Below are positions 32,258 to 43,789 of a DNA stretch of 64,000 nt, in pieces (the first letter of the stretch is position 1; each line of letters starts with the position of its first letter). Origin of the DNA: Panax quinquefolius (Eukaryota > Streptophyta > Magnoliopsida > Apiales > Araliaceae); assembly GCA_020205615.1 (NCBI GenBank), contig CM035170.1, positions 7,372,311 through 7,436,310 of the forward strand, in the 5' to 3' direction. The position numbers and the translations under genes were made by a program. The notes below the pieces were generated by a model that did not search any database, had not been told where the DNA came from, and saw nothing but the letters and a program-made list of their open reading frames with translations.

Positions 32258-34956
32258 GCTGGCGCCCCCAAAATAGGTATACATCACCCATTACGAGTTT
32301 GTCAATACGTAGATGCGAAACAACTACAACTTTATTATTACAACAATAAAGCTGTGAGTTTAAATACAAATATTATCTTCTGTAGACAATATTTATACTC
32401 ACATAAATCCTCATCACATTTATTGATACATTATTTTACAAAATGGTGAGGACTACTAAACAATCCTTTCTAAAACCTTCATTCCATACCCCAGACTAAA
32501 TACTCGCTTATATTCTCGCCTCCACGAGAAGAATGGAACAAAAAGGAAAAGGGTGAGCTCAACTAGCTCGATAAAGAATATTATGACTAAGATAATATAC
32601 AACAAATTATCGTTAGTCTTCAACGAGGAAAAAATTTAATAGAATCTGATAGACAACAAATTTTCAATCAATATTCGCAATGAAATAATAATTCATTAGA
32701 AGAGTTAAGTAGAGAATGCAAACTACTATCTTCTATGTATGAATTTAAAAGTTCATCGTCTCATCTTTTATCCCCAGTAACAACAATCAATATACATCTG
32801 GAATCAAATATTCATCTTTGCACTACGGGCCAAAAGATATTCATCGATTAGTCATGTTCATTTAAACACTGTTCATCTTTGCACTACTGAGCCAAAGATA
32901 TTAATCGATCATCGTATTCATCTCAACACTGCTTCATCTTTGCACTTACTGAGGCCAAAGATATTCTTGAAAATCATTCATTTTACACTACTGGGCCAAA
33001 GATATTCAATAATATCATCATTTAAGACCGAGGATGATGAAAAATATTTTTAAAGAACGAATCCATTGAAACAAAATGACAAGGATTAAGGATTAAGGAT
33101 TAGTACTTTGTTTTATCCATGTCCAACAATACCCCAAAAAATAATCACAGTGGTGTAAAATTCAAGAATGATCAAAACATGGATCTGATCAAAGCTAGTA
33201 TCCAAAATAGATGTTTTGGACAAAAGAAGAAATTTTATTTTTTTGGTGAATAGTGCCGATATCGTGAATAGTGCAGTATCGTGAATAGTCTTGAGTATCG
33301 TGAATAATCTGCGTATCATGAATAGTAAATTCGACACCAAAAGATAGAAATTCCACAAAAAACATCTTCACGCTTCATGAATAGTACTCGTGAATAGTAA
33401 CTTCGTGAATAGTAACTCATGAATAGTAACTTCGTGAATAGTAACTCATGAATAGTAACCCCGACATGAAAAAGTTCCAAATTTGATAAAAACTTCGGAT
33501 CAACATTTCAACATAATGATATTGAAGAAATAATATCATTACGAAAAAAATAATATCCCTTACCTCGAAAGAATCGATTGCTTTCTAAGGAAAGGTCGGA
33601 AGTGATCTTTGAATGAAACTTGTCTTGAATCAACAACTCTCAAAGTATCTAAATACTCACAAAATACGCTCGATAATATAGAGAGAGAAGAGAAAAAACT
33701 TTGTTTACGGTGTGATTTTCAATTCTAACTTAGCCCTCTATTTATAGGAAAATGTTAGCCGTAAAGGCGGGCACGACTTGACACACACTTTGGCGATGGC
33801 TTTTACTACACATTTGAAATAAAATTCAGCACATTTCTTCACCAACCACAAGTGGGGCCCACTCAATTCTAGAATTTTCCACCAAAATCAATTATAAACC
33901 TAATTTTCGAATCAGAGACACCTCTTAAAATTCACAACAAATCATTCGTGCATTTTTAACGGTTCAAAATTTGTGGACATATACTCAACTTATGTATGTA
34001 TAACATACCCAAAAATTACCACAATCCAATATTCGGATTAAAAATTATAACCCCGCATATATATCTCAAAACCCCACGATTTAATTTTTAATACCTCCAA
34101 TCTGTAAAATCTTGATAAAACACCTCAACAATAATTTCTTCATTTATAACCACATAAATAAATCCATCATTTATATCCACATAAAATAAATATTTCTTTA
34201 TCATATGAATCAATAATTAATTATTCACAAATAATATTACGAATCACAATTATGACAACCGTAGTTCCGGAAAGAGGGGCTTTCCGATAAGGATTTCTCC
34301 TTCTTGGCGGCGCAATTAGGTGACCAAACCTCTCCTTGAGAACTTTCTAGACATTGCCAATAATGCTATCTAATAATATTATTTAAATAATATGAATTAT
34401 TGATCGATAATGGAGATAATGTGCGGTGACAATTATTGAACAACAATAATATAAAATATCAACGCAGAATTATTGAATCAATAAAATAAAATATTGAGCG
34501 ATAACTTCATGTAAAAAATTATTGAGTAGTGCCTTCTTTACGTAAGGATCAATAATTCAACAATACGCTTGTGCAATCTGGTAGTGTCTCTTTATGCAAC
34601 CATGCGTATTCATCGTATTTTAACCACCGGGTATTCCAATGGTCTTAATCTGTAACAACTACTGTAGTTATTTTTAACCAACTTATATTTGTCGTTTCTT
34701 CATCCAATCGCTTTTCAGTTATGGGGCCCACACATGGCTGCGTGCACGTCATGCGAATATTCCCAAGCGCATTTAATATTCCACGACCAAACGAATATTC
34801 CCAACAAAAATGAATATTTTATAACCACTTGCTTATTTTTGAAATATTTGCGTATTTAACCCTTAACTATCCACATTAATCAAATCAACCCTTACTATTT
34901 CAAAATAATAAATAAAGGAAATTCCTTTTATTTAAAAAAATTTGGGGTCTTACTGA
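32258..34956 (-). mobile_element. Element VI second LTR (subfamily A)
   Basis: It starts at a corrupted terminus (cgctggcgcccccaaaat where tgtggcgcccc is expected) and ends tcttactga where tcttaca is expected. Both irregularities fall at possible CTG-type positions. It is near-identical to 24790-27460. The conserved block is at 32548-32570, gtgaatagtaact units at 33376-33461 and a reversed TATA box at 33739-33746. Confidence 0.88.
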
Positions 34957-35470
34957 CCTCCCTCCTTATGAAATTTCGTCCTCGAAATTGACGTACGATA
35001 CTGGTGTTTGAAAAGGTGAGGATACCTCGCTTTCATTTCCGCTTCCAATTCCTGTGTCATTTCCTCTATAGCATGATTCCTCCACAAAACTTTAACTTGT
35101 GGTATGACCTTTCTTGGCGTAGGGACATGCTCCTTCCTATCCAAGATCTTGATAGGTACCTCCTCATACGTTAAGTCTTCTACTATCTCGTCCAGATTCT
35201 AACTCAATAACGTGGTTTGGGTCTTTCACATATTTACGAAGTATGATATATGAAACACATTATGAACACGAGACATACTCTTTGAGGTAACGCAAGTCTA
35301 TAGGCTACATTTCCTACTCGGTCAAGAATTTGAAATGGACCAATAAATCGTGGATTGAGCTTTCCTCTCTTCCCAAATCTTGTAACTCCTTCCATGGAGC
35401 AACTCGCAACAATACATGATCCCCTACATTAAATTCCACGTCCTTTCGATGAAGATCCGCATAACTCTTT
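34957..35470 (-). pseudogene. Second copy of the element VI chromodomain end, cut at 35470
   Basis: It starts with the reversed purine tract and is almost the same as 27461-27970. The open frame 34950-35144 reads IPQVKVLWRNHAIEEM, then a broken chromodomain tail. At about 35470 (cataactcttt then gcaatggacc) it jumps from the region just after the integrase core to the end of the integrase zinc-finger region. The downstream sequence belongs to element V. Confidence 0.75.
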
Positions 35471-35930
35471 GCAATGGACCTTTTGGTACTTGATGCTCCA
35501 CTTTAACTTCGTTGACAAGTTAGACACCTTGAGATAAACAAATTATCTCTCTTTCATATTGCTCCACCAAAATGTATGACCGAATATCATGATACATTTT
35601 GGTACTCCCGAGATGGATTGCAAATGGTGTGTTGTGTGCCTCCATCATGATATTATACTTTAAATCGTGGTCGTTAGGAACACAAAGTTAGGAGTTGACT
35701 CAAGTATTCCTTCTTCATCGATTCTTGCTTCCGTAGCACCTTCTGCACTTTCTTCCTCATACGCATCGACTCCAGTGCAGTAGCTTGAGCGCGACTTTAA
35801 CTTTATCAATTAACGTCGGTTCTACTCAGTATACTCGCTATCATCACATGCGTCCTGAGAGTCTTTAATTCTATCTCCATCCTTTGCAAGTCACACAAAA
35901 TGGGCCTTTGCGTTGACAATATCGCTTTTC
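35471..35930 (-). pseudogene. Integrase zinc-finger region and linker, element V
   Basis: The minus strand encodes [17 protein letters not shown] sequence at the junction. Upstream in element orientation lie the AHNTPFAIH and WW zinc-finger region and the MRMRKKVQ linker, in broken frames. The DDE core is missing because of the junction at 35470. Confidence 0.68.
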
Positions 35931-36500
35931 GTGCTTGCATATGATTTTCTACTCAATCGTCGCCTACCACGTTAAACTTTTCCGGGATGGTATTGGATGG
36001 TATGATCATAATCTTTCAATGCTTCAAGCCAACGTCGTTGTCGCATGTTGAGTTCCTTTTGAGTGAAGAAATATTTGAGGCTTTTATGATCCGTAAAGAT
36101 CTCCACTTTCTCCCCATACAAGTAATGCCTCCAAATTTTAAGTGCAAAGACAATACCGCTAACTCTAGATCATGAGTAGGATAATTCCTCTCATATTCTT
36201 TGAGTTGTCATGAGGCGTAAACTATTACTTTTTCCATGTTTCATGAGAACACATCCCAACCCTTTGCCCAAGCATCACCAGAGATGACAAATCCCTCCAA
36301 GCCGGATGGTATTGTCGAGCAGTCTTTGAAATAAGTCTCCTCTTGAGTTCTTGAAAACTCTTCTCACATTCTTCGCTCCAACCGAACTTTGTATCTTCCG
36401 AGTCAATTTGAGTCAATGGAATAGCGATTCTAGAAAATCCTTCCACGAATCTCCGATAATAACCAAATTAAACCGAGAAAGCTACGTTACTTGATCATCG
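35931..36500 (-). pseudogene. RNase H, element V
   Basis: The frame 36225-36446 reads EGFSRIAIPLTQ and [23 protein letters not shown]. The end of RNase H, equivalent to HPGKVNVVG, lies near 35950-35995. [16 protein letters not shown] equivalents are near 36040-36100. Confidence 0.72.
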
Positions 36501-37280
36501 ATTTAGGTTGTTCCCGACTTTGAATAGCTTCAATCTTTCTTTGGGTCAACAGATATTCCATGACTTGATACCACGTGCCCAAGGAATGCTACTTCTTCAA
36601 GCCGAACTCGCATTTCTTCAATTTGGCATAAAGCTTATATTCACGAAGCTTTTGGAGTGTCAATACCTCAAGTGTTGCTCATGATCTTCACGGCTTTTGG
36701 AATAAATAAGGATGTCATCAATAAAGACGCGACCACAAAGTGATCTAAATATTCCTTGAATACTCGGTTCATCATATCCATGAAGGCGGCGAGCATTAGT
36801 CAATCCAAAGGACATGACTAGAATTCATAATCCGTCTGCAGTTACGGCGCCTTTGGAATGTCGGTGATTCTAATCTTCAATTGGTGATATCCTAACGAAG
36901 ATCAATCTTTGAAAAGAATTTGGCTCCTTGCAACTGTCAAACAAACAGGTCATCAATACGTGGCAATGGATACCTATTTTTGATGGTGACGTGATTCAAC
37001 TCCCGATAATCAATACAAAGTCGCATACTCCCATCTTTCTTCTTCACGAATAGAGCAGAGCACCCCAAGGAGAAGTACTAGGACGAATAAAGCCAATGTC
37101 TAACAATTCCTGCGGTTGGGTTTTTAACTCACGAAGTTCAATAGAGAGCCATTCGATATGGGGCTTTGGAAATAGGTTTTGTCTGGGTTCAAGGTCGATA
37201 CAAAATTCAATTTCACGCTCTGGGGTATGCGAGAAAGTTCTTGAAATACGTCGGAAATTTATTAACAATAGGAATATCGT
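36501..37280 (-). pseudogene. Reverse transcriptase, element V
   Basis: The minus strand carries an [11 protein letters not shown] equivalent at 36695-36735 and [15 protein letters not shown] coding near 37000-37030. The frame 37044-37268 covers the entry region ([43 protein letters not shown]). Frameshifts interrupt the palm. Confidence 0.75.
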
Positions 37281-37770
37281 TTAAACCCGGCGTATTTTTA
37301 TTTAAATCATGACATGAGCTAAGAAAGCTTACATCCGCTTTTTCAATAAACGAATAGCTTTATGGCTTGAGATGACCGTGATTGATTTTAATGGTTTGGT
37401 CGTTTGAATTACGCATAATAGGTTGATTAGGAATATGAAAGCTAACAACCTTACGAAAAAACAATCAATTTTTGTATGATAAGTAGTTAACCAATCAATC
37501 CACTAGAATCACGTCAAATGCAAGTATTTTTAATGAAATAAGATCGACAGAGTAATGTGAGGGTACCGATTTTGAACCAAACAAGACTTATAAACGATGG
37601 ATGTAATGAAGGTTTCTCCCAACGGAGTTTCCACAGATAAGTCAAAGTCTAATTTCTCCGAGTCAAATTTAATCGATGAGCGCAAGTAGGAGAAATAAAG
37701 AATGGGTAGAACCAGTTATCAAATAAAGTATAGAGTTCATTAGAGTTTATGATAAGCTTACCGCGTGATG
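37281..37770 (-). pseudogene. Aspartic protease, element V
   Basis: The minus strand matches other copies across FDVILGIDWLTTY (near 37480-37530) and the LDTGSTHSF region (near 37700-37740), with several indels. No open frame covers the domain. Confidence 0.68.
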
Positions 37771-38976
37771 ACCTCATTCGGATTCCTTGCTCTTTGGGAG
37801 GTCACAACAAATGCTCCCTTGCAGCTACTGGGTTTGAATTTTTCGGATGGCCTTTGGTGCCTCCATCCTAGTTGAATTTGTCTTGATGGCGACAAAATCG
37901 GTAAGTGACCTTCTCTTCCACAATTATAACATGCTTTGGGCGGCATGGCCTTGCTTTGGACCGATGTGTCCCTCTCCTCCGCATTTGAAGCATATGATAG
38001 ATGGTCTTTCTCCTTCCTTAACAATGGGTGTTGGTGCTGACGTCTTTCCATCATTGTTGAATCTCCTTTTCTTGAAATGTCCATTCTTATTATTTTGGCC
38101 GATTACCACCGGCGTGGTTACCATATCTGCCTTTATTGATTCCTCCACGCTTGTTGTCACCGCCTCGATGACTATTCTCGCCGGGTATTATAATTTTGCT
38201 TAATTTGCTTCTTTTAGTTATGTTGACTCATTATCGCGCTCCACTAATCGAGCCCTATTTATAACATCCTGAATACAAACCACGGTTTATGAGAAATAAG
38301 ATGTTGACGTATCTCCTGGCTTCAAACCTCTTAAAAACATTCGCCCATTCTCTCTTCATTATCCACCAGTGGGGACGAAACCGTGATAACTCATGAAATT
38401 TTGCCTCGTATTGCGACACGGGTCATATTGTTTTGTTCCAACTTGATAAACTCCACCTCCTTCATGTGGCGAATACTTTCGGAAAGTATTTGTCGTTGAA
38501 TGACTCCCGAACTTCTCCCAAGATATCTTGATGACAATTTGGTTGAGTACGTTTTGGAATTCCCACCAAAGAATCCGCTTCCCAAGCTTGACATAAAAGG
38601 CGTGAAGGAACCTTTGCTCCTCGGAGCATCCCAAGACATCAAATATCTTGGTAATCTGCTTTATCCATGCTTCCGCTTGTGAAGTGGTTTTGGCTCTCCC
38701 TTAAACTCCGGTGGTCCCAGCTCCTTAAATTGTTTAGCGGTGACCCTCGAGAGTTTTCCGTGTTTCCACCTACGTTTTGGGCGGTGAGTCGTCTCTCTTT
38801 CTTTGTTGCATAAATTACATAAAGCCTCTGAACATTTGATCATTCGTCATTTGGTCGGTGTTGTTGTTTTTACGAGGATTATCGCCTTCTCGATGCACAT
38901 TATCCTCGATTATTGATATGTGGTGAATCAACAATCGCTGCGCTCCATTGCTATTCTCAACATTCTCGGATGTCAT
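37758..38976 (-). pseudogene. gag, element V
   Basis: The start ATG is the complement of 38974-38976 (MTSENVENSNGAQ), the same N-terminus type as element VII and different from the MAIEN/MANEN type of subfamily A. Zinc-knuckle sequence CFKCGGEGHIGPK lies in frame 37924-38160 and CYNCGREGHL in 37758-38084. Capsid fragments lie at 38359-38642. Confidence 0.75.
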
Positions 38977-39145
38977 TTTCAGATCTCGCCACAAAACAAA
39001 AGGTTAATTGACATGTAACAAATTATCCCTATCTTCTGACCAACCAATAAAATATCACATAAACTTAGGTAGGTCATACTAGCGAAGGTATTCCCGTCTC
39101 TCCCCTCCTAGTACTATTCTCACATCTTAGCCAGGGATCATATCC

Positions 39146-39162
39146 CTAAGCTCGATACTAAA
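39146..39162 (-). other. Primer-binding site of element V
   Basis: The reversed sequence ctaagctcgatactaaa is a degenerate tRNA-Met site next to the LTR. Confidence 0.65.
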
Positions 39163-41787
39163 TGTGACGCCCCAAAATTAGGTATACATCACCCATCTTG
39201 GGTCGACACTTACATGGTATGTAATTTAAAAACAACTTATTAACATAACTCGCCGTCATGCAATACGACATAAACTGTGAGTTTAAATACAAATATCGCT
39301 TACTAGATATTATACAAACTCAAATAAAAAGTCCTCATTACAATTATTATCACACTATTTTACTGAATAATAGTGAGGACTACTAATGCTATCTTCAGGA
39401 CCATCACTGTTTCCCGACTGTCGTCCAATTTATATTATCATTTCACGAAGAAATGGTGAAAGAAAGGGTGAGCTCAACTAGCCCAAGAAGAAATATTATG
39501 ATGACTAAGATAATGCGTAATAAATTATCAATAGTCTTCAATAATGTTAAACCGATAAAATACAATAGACAACCGCTTTAATCTAAGCTGCGGTGAATAT
39601 CTAATCCATTAAAAGAGTCAAGTAGAAAATAAAGTCTACTATCTTTTAGGTTTTAAAGGTTTTTCATCATCGTTTATAAATGAGACTCACTTTAATAAAT
39701 ATTTCACATCATCGAATCACCCCTCGCACTACTACCAAGGATATTCTTTAGTATCACGACCACAATTATTCATGCACTACGGGCCAAGAATATTTGTGTA
39801 TTCATTAATGGTCATGATCATGCCAACAATCGTCCATCAATGCACTACTACCACCGAGGATTTTTATCACATCATTTGTAACATTACTATCATGATTACA
39901 ATCATAGTCTCTCGTCATAATCATACCAAGTCCATCTATGCACTACAGCCACGATGACTTTCAAAAAAATATAAACATGAGGATGATGACAATGATATAA
40001 GAATTCAATAAAACAAGTTCAAGAATTATTTTATCCAGAATTATTAACGTCCAAATTGTCAACATGATAATCTTTGTTTTGTAGAGTAAAATTCAAGAAT
40101 GATCGTAAGAATATTTCCATGAAAAGATATCGGATGAAACGCAAATATCAAGGATATTCTACTAATTTCATGGAGTATAGAAGTCAAAGTTTTAACCAAC
40201 CGGGTATAATAAAGAATGGAATAACAAAAGAAATCACCATGCATGCGATAGAATCGCACGATGTGTTATTCCAATGTAATAATAAATAATCGGAACCAAG
40301 TCGTGAAATTCACCCAAGCGGGATGTTCCAACAGTAATAATAAAGATGGAACCGGATCCTGTAAAAAACACGATAGGATATTCCAACAGTAATAATAAAG
40401 ATTTTACCCAGTCCTGTAAAACACACGCATGTGATGTTCCAACAGAATAATAAAGATTTTAACCAGTCCTGTAAAACACATGCATGTGATGTTCCAACGG
40501 AATAATAATAAAGATTTTAACCAGTCCTGTAAAACACACGCATGTGATGTTCCAAATGTAATAATAAAAGAATGTCACCAAGTATAGGGTAAACCACTTA
40601 TACGAAGTTATTCCAATGTAATAATAAGCAATGGAATAACAACAGCCTCTCTTCATGAATAAGAAAGAATAACACCCCTTACATTTGGTAGGAGATTGAA
40701 TCTTTATGCGAAGTAAGTAATAAAATACTCTTCTTCTTTCTCTCTTATTCTCTCTATACTTTCTCTCTATAGCTTGAATGAATTAAGTGAAAATAATGAA
40801 GCCCTAGGCCTCTATTTATAGAAGATTTCTAACAGCTTAGCACCGCCGCCGTGTGAAAAGGCAAGTGGCTTGACGAACGTTTGGCCGGCCTGTGAATGTG
40901 AAACGACAAGTGGTTCGACGTCTGGTAAAGGTAATTACTATTAACGAAGGTAAATACTATTGACGAAGGTAAATACTATTCACAAGGGTAATTACTATTG
41001 ACGAAGGTAATTACTATATGACGAAGGTAAATACTATTCACAAGGGTAATTACTATCGACGAAGGTAATTACTATTATTTAAGGTAAATACTATTCACAA
41101 GGGTAATTACTATTGACGAAGGTAATTACTATTGACGAAGGTAAATACTATTGACGAAGAGACTCTTAGATGATGACATATAGGAGCCCCCATAAAATAA
41201 TCAAACTTACCACAAATCATTTTTTTTTCATCAACACATATTTAATCTTTCAACAATTATTAATCATTTATAACTTGTCGTCTCAATTATTGATTTAATA
41301 CTATAACATATTATACGAGATGATCTTTGTGACAATAAATGAATCAATAATATAAGAGATATGATGCAACAATTCTCAGTAGTAATAATTGAGCATAGTT
41401 GAGTGACTTTTACGTAAGCATCAATAATCAATCCGCCAGTGCTACTACTACGAACTACGCCAGACATCGCATTTTTTACCACCGGGTAGTTCAACAGGCT
41501 TTAACTAGAAACACCTCCGCCGTTATTTTTATAAAATATTTTTGTCGCTTTCTCAATCCGAAATAATAATTACATTATTAGGGGTCCACCAATGATTGAG
41601 CATTTGTACGAATATTCCCTAACAAAAGAATATTCCCCACCAAACGAATATTTTATAACAACTTGCATACTTTGCAAAATTTATAAATATTACCCACAAC
41701 TATAACATTATATCAAATTTATTCCATAATATTCAAAAATAATATTTATAGAAAAATTCATCTTTATTAAAAAGCTGGGGTCTTACA
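39163..41787 (-). mobile_element. Element V 5' LTR (subfamily G)
   Basis: This LTR of 2625 bp runs from tgtgacgccccaaaatta to ggggtcttaca. It includes the conserved block at 39464-39484, roughly 60-bp tandem units at 40270-40640, a reversed TATA box at 40813-40820 and the 19-bp array at 40930-41159. No gene is visible. Confidence 0.88.
40930..41159 (-). repeat. 19-bp tandem array with a 57-bp higher-order pattern
   Basis: There are twelve units of gtaattactattgacgaag type. Units 3, 6 and 9 are the variant gtaaatactattcacaagg, giving a three-unit periodicity. The array is upstream of the TATA box in element orientation. Confidence 0.9.
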
Positions 41788-43045
41788 CGTAATGCAAAGA
41801 TGACCTGTTGTTGAATATCTTTAGCCTGTAGTGTAAAGATGAACTGTTGATGAATATCTTTGGCCCGTGGTGCAAAAATGAATTTATTAATATGATTATG
41901 AACAGGAACTGTGATTTGGTATAACCATGATATTTGATGTTTTAGGTAAACACAGGTGATGAAAATTATCTTCGTCCTGGATGAGAAGAGGAATTTAGAA
42001 TCACAATTATGATTATGAGTTATTCATATGATTGTGGAAAGGAACTGTTGATTGATGTTACAGGGATAAAATATTGTTGGTGGACTTTTAACGTGGAGAA
42101 GACAATAGACTTTATAGTCTATTTGACTATTTTAATGGATTGCTTGTTCATTTGCAACTATGGTTGAAAAGTTTTATCATCTACCATATGTTCTAAATCT
42201 ACGATTTATTCTCGATGAAGACTATTGATAATTTATTTATCTTTAGTCATATTATTCTTTTCTCGAGCTAGTTGTGGCTCACCCTTTTGTTTCGCAATTC
42301 CTTTCGTGTAATAAAAGTGTAGTTTGGGTTGAAATGGAGATAACAAGGAATAGAATCGGTGGTCTATAGTTGTTGAGGTTCTCCTAAAGAGTATAAAAAT
42401 AATTTTATTGAGGACTTTAGTGTGTTGTATTTTATACATCATTTAATAGTTATTTTGGTGAATTAAATAGAGTGGCTAACCCAACTTTGGAAGGGTGTTT
42501 TGTCACTATCATACAAGATGTCTAATGACATACAAACTCGTGTTATCATAAGACATGGTTGTGCTCATCCACTTCTTTGAGTATATTTACAAGCACTACC
42601 TATATAATCTTGGTGTTTGTTTGGAGTATAATACCCAAATAGAGATGGAGATAATGATATGTCAAGAGAAGACTCACCATTGGGAAGAATATGATAGTAA
42701 TCTTCTCGCTTTTCTTTGGGGTCTATTAGGTCAACCAAGGATAATTACGTGGCCATATGATATCTATCATAACCTAAAAGCATGGCCTCCCATGTATCGA
42801 AGGTTTCCTTGAGCACTTCCCAAAGATTCTAATTTCTAAAAGCAGCTTTTTGACTATACCTTTATGTAAGGTGTCATTGTGATATACTACAGTTGGTATA
42901 TATTTGTATCCAAACTCACAAAGATATATGTGTTATTGTATTTTGCACGACAATTGTTGTAATAAAGTTGTAGTTGTTTTTCGTACCATATATTTGGCAC
43001 TCGAGAATGGGTTGGATGGAATGGACCTATTTTGGGGTCGCTACA
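41788..43045 (+). mobile_element. Element IV LTR, segment 2
   Basis: This continues the repeat units cut at 23102 (gtaatgcaaagatgacctg). It contains the conserved block in the form gctagttgtggctcaccc at 42268-42286. It ends ttttggggtcgctaca. The stretch 42470-42895 has no counterpart in the other LTRs. Confidence 0.78.
42470..42895. other. Unique segment inside the element IV LTR
   Basis: Between gaggacttt (42411) and tttgtatccaaactcac (42904) the other LTRs have only a few tens of bases. Here about 430 bp of less AT-rich sequence intervene. An 86-codon frame (42555-42812) reads EKTHHWEEYDSNLLAFLWG; I do not recognise it. It could be a captured host fragment, a piece of another element, or old LTR sequence lost elsewhere. 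No flanking duplication was found. Confidence 0.5.
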
Positions 43046-43204
43046 TTTGGTATCGAGCTATAAGTAAAGAGCCCCGAGCCTCTCATTTGGTGACTTCACA
43101 TTGATGGGGGATGCACCGCCGCACTCTCCGTAGGGACGCCGCTCATGGGTGGCAACCGATAGTACCAATGTGAGGTGCTGTCCACTGGTGGGACATTTGT
43201 TACA
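43046..43204 (+). other. Element IV primer-binding site and short tail
   Basis: A tRNA-Met-type site tggtatcgagc (43048-43058) follows the LTR. The tail is GC-richer than its surroundings, contains gccgcactctccgtaggga (43118-43136) shared with 1615-1638, and ends tttgttaca just before ttggg. Confidence 0.6.
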
Positions 43205-43218
43205 TTGGGGGCATCACA

Positions 43219-43252
43219 AATACGCTCGATAATATAGAGAGAGAATAAAACA
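43219..43252 (-). mobile_element. Element I 5' LTR, segment 3 of 3 (then lost)
   Basis: After the aatac duplication the reversed LTR continues gctcgataatatagagagag, as at 26177-26200. It breaks off near 43252 at the truncated LTR of element VII. About 1.3 kb of LTR is missing. Confidence 0.75.
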
Positions 43253-43431
43253 ATACTTTTATGCGATAAGTCACTCAGTTTTGGGTGATGCTTATGTGAT
43301 AAGTCACTCCGTTTTGTTTTTTTGGTATTATTAATGTAATAAAATAATAAAAACTTTTTATATAAAACAGAATACTTTTATAAAATTATCTGTTTTATTA
43401 GACAATAATTAGAATATATTATATTTTATTA

Positions 43432-43472
43432 TGCATAGTGTTTGCATAGTGCCTGCATAGTATTTGCATAGT
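43432..43472 (+). repeat. 11-bp tandem array upstream of the TATA box (subfamily D)
   Basis: There are four units of tgcatagtgtt type. Related runs are at 49350-49385, 54880-54995 and, reversed, 62807-62870. Confidence 0.82.
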
Positions 43473-43612
43473 AAAATCTTTTATAAAGTTATTCATTTTA
43501 AATAAAATAAATTATATTTTATTTAAAAGATTTTGCTTTAAATATGGTCCGTCAGATTAAAGTAAATCAATCTCGACCGTTAATGAGTTAGTTACTATGC
43601 AGTCCATTTTGC

Positions 43613-43620
43613 TATAAATA
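43613..43620 (+). promoter_or_regulatory. TATA box of the element VII 5' LTR
   Basis: The sequence tataaata is followed by gaagctcattccttc and an agagagag-rich leader. The equivalent sites in element VIII are 49618-49625 and 55152-55159. Confidence 0.65.
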
Positions 43621-43789
43621 GAAGCTCATTCCTTCATTATTTCTTACGAATTCACTGAAACTCTAGAGAGAGAAATTATTGAGAAACTATAGAAAAGTAT
43701 TCTACTCATTCCCTACTCTTATATTCAGTTTCTTTTACGGTAAGGGATATTATTTGTTGTACTCGTAAGGGGTATTATTTCTTTTGTAT

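Larger units (their letters stand above)
20512..43204 (+). mobile_element. Element IV (subfamily B LTR plus short tail; contains V and VI)
   Basis: It begins TGTAAGACCCC at 20512 and ends tttgttaca at 43204. The 5-bp sequence ttggg precedes it (20507-20511) and follows it (43205-43209). Without the nested elements it is an LTR of about 3.85 kb (20512-23102 and 41788-43045), a primer-binding site and a 159-bp tail. No second LTR and no coding region are seen. It may be a truncated or abnormal integration product, or the flanking match may be chance because LTR ends here carry ttggggg. Confidence 0.6.
10841..43218 (+). mobile_element. Element III: chromovirus of subfamily A (contains elements IV-VI)
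   Basis: The span runs from TGTAAGACCC at 10841 to gcatcaca at 43218. It is flanked by the exact 5-bp duplication aatac at 10836-10840 and 43219-43223. Its own sequence is 10841-20511 plus the last bases of the 3' LTR at 43210-43218. The rest is element IV and what is nested in it. Gag to chromodomain is present in order, but frames are broken everywhere except the integrase. Confidence 0.82.

Noticed and set aside
42555..42812. 86-codon frame as a host gene
   Set aside because: No recognisable domain or exon structure and no neighbouring exons; kept only as an unexplained segment worth searching.
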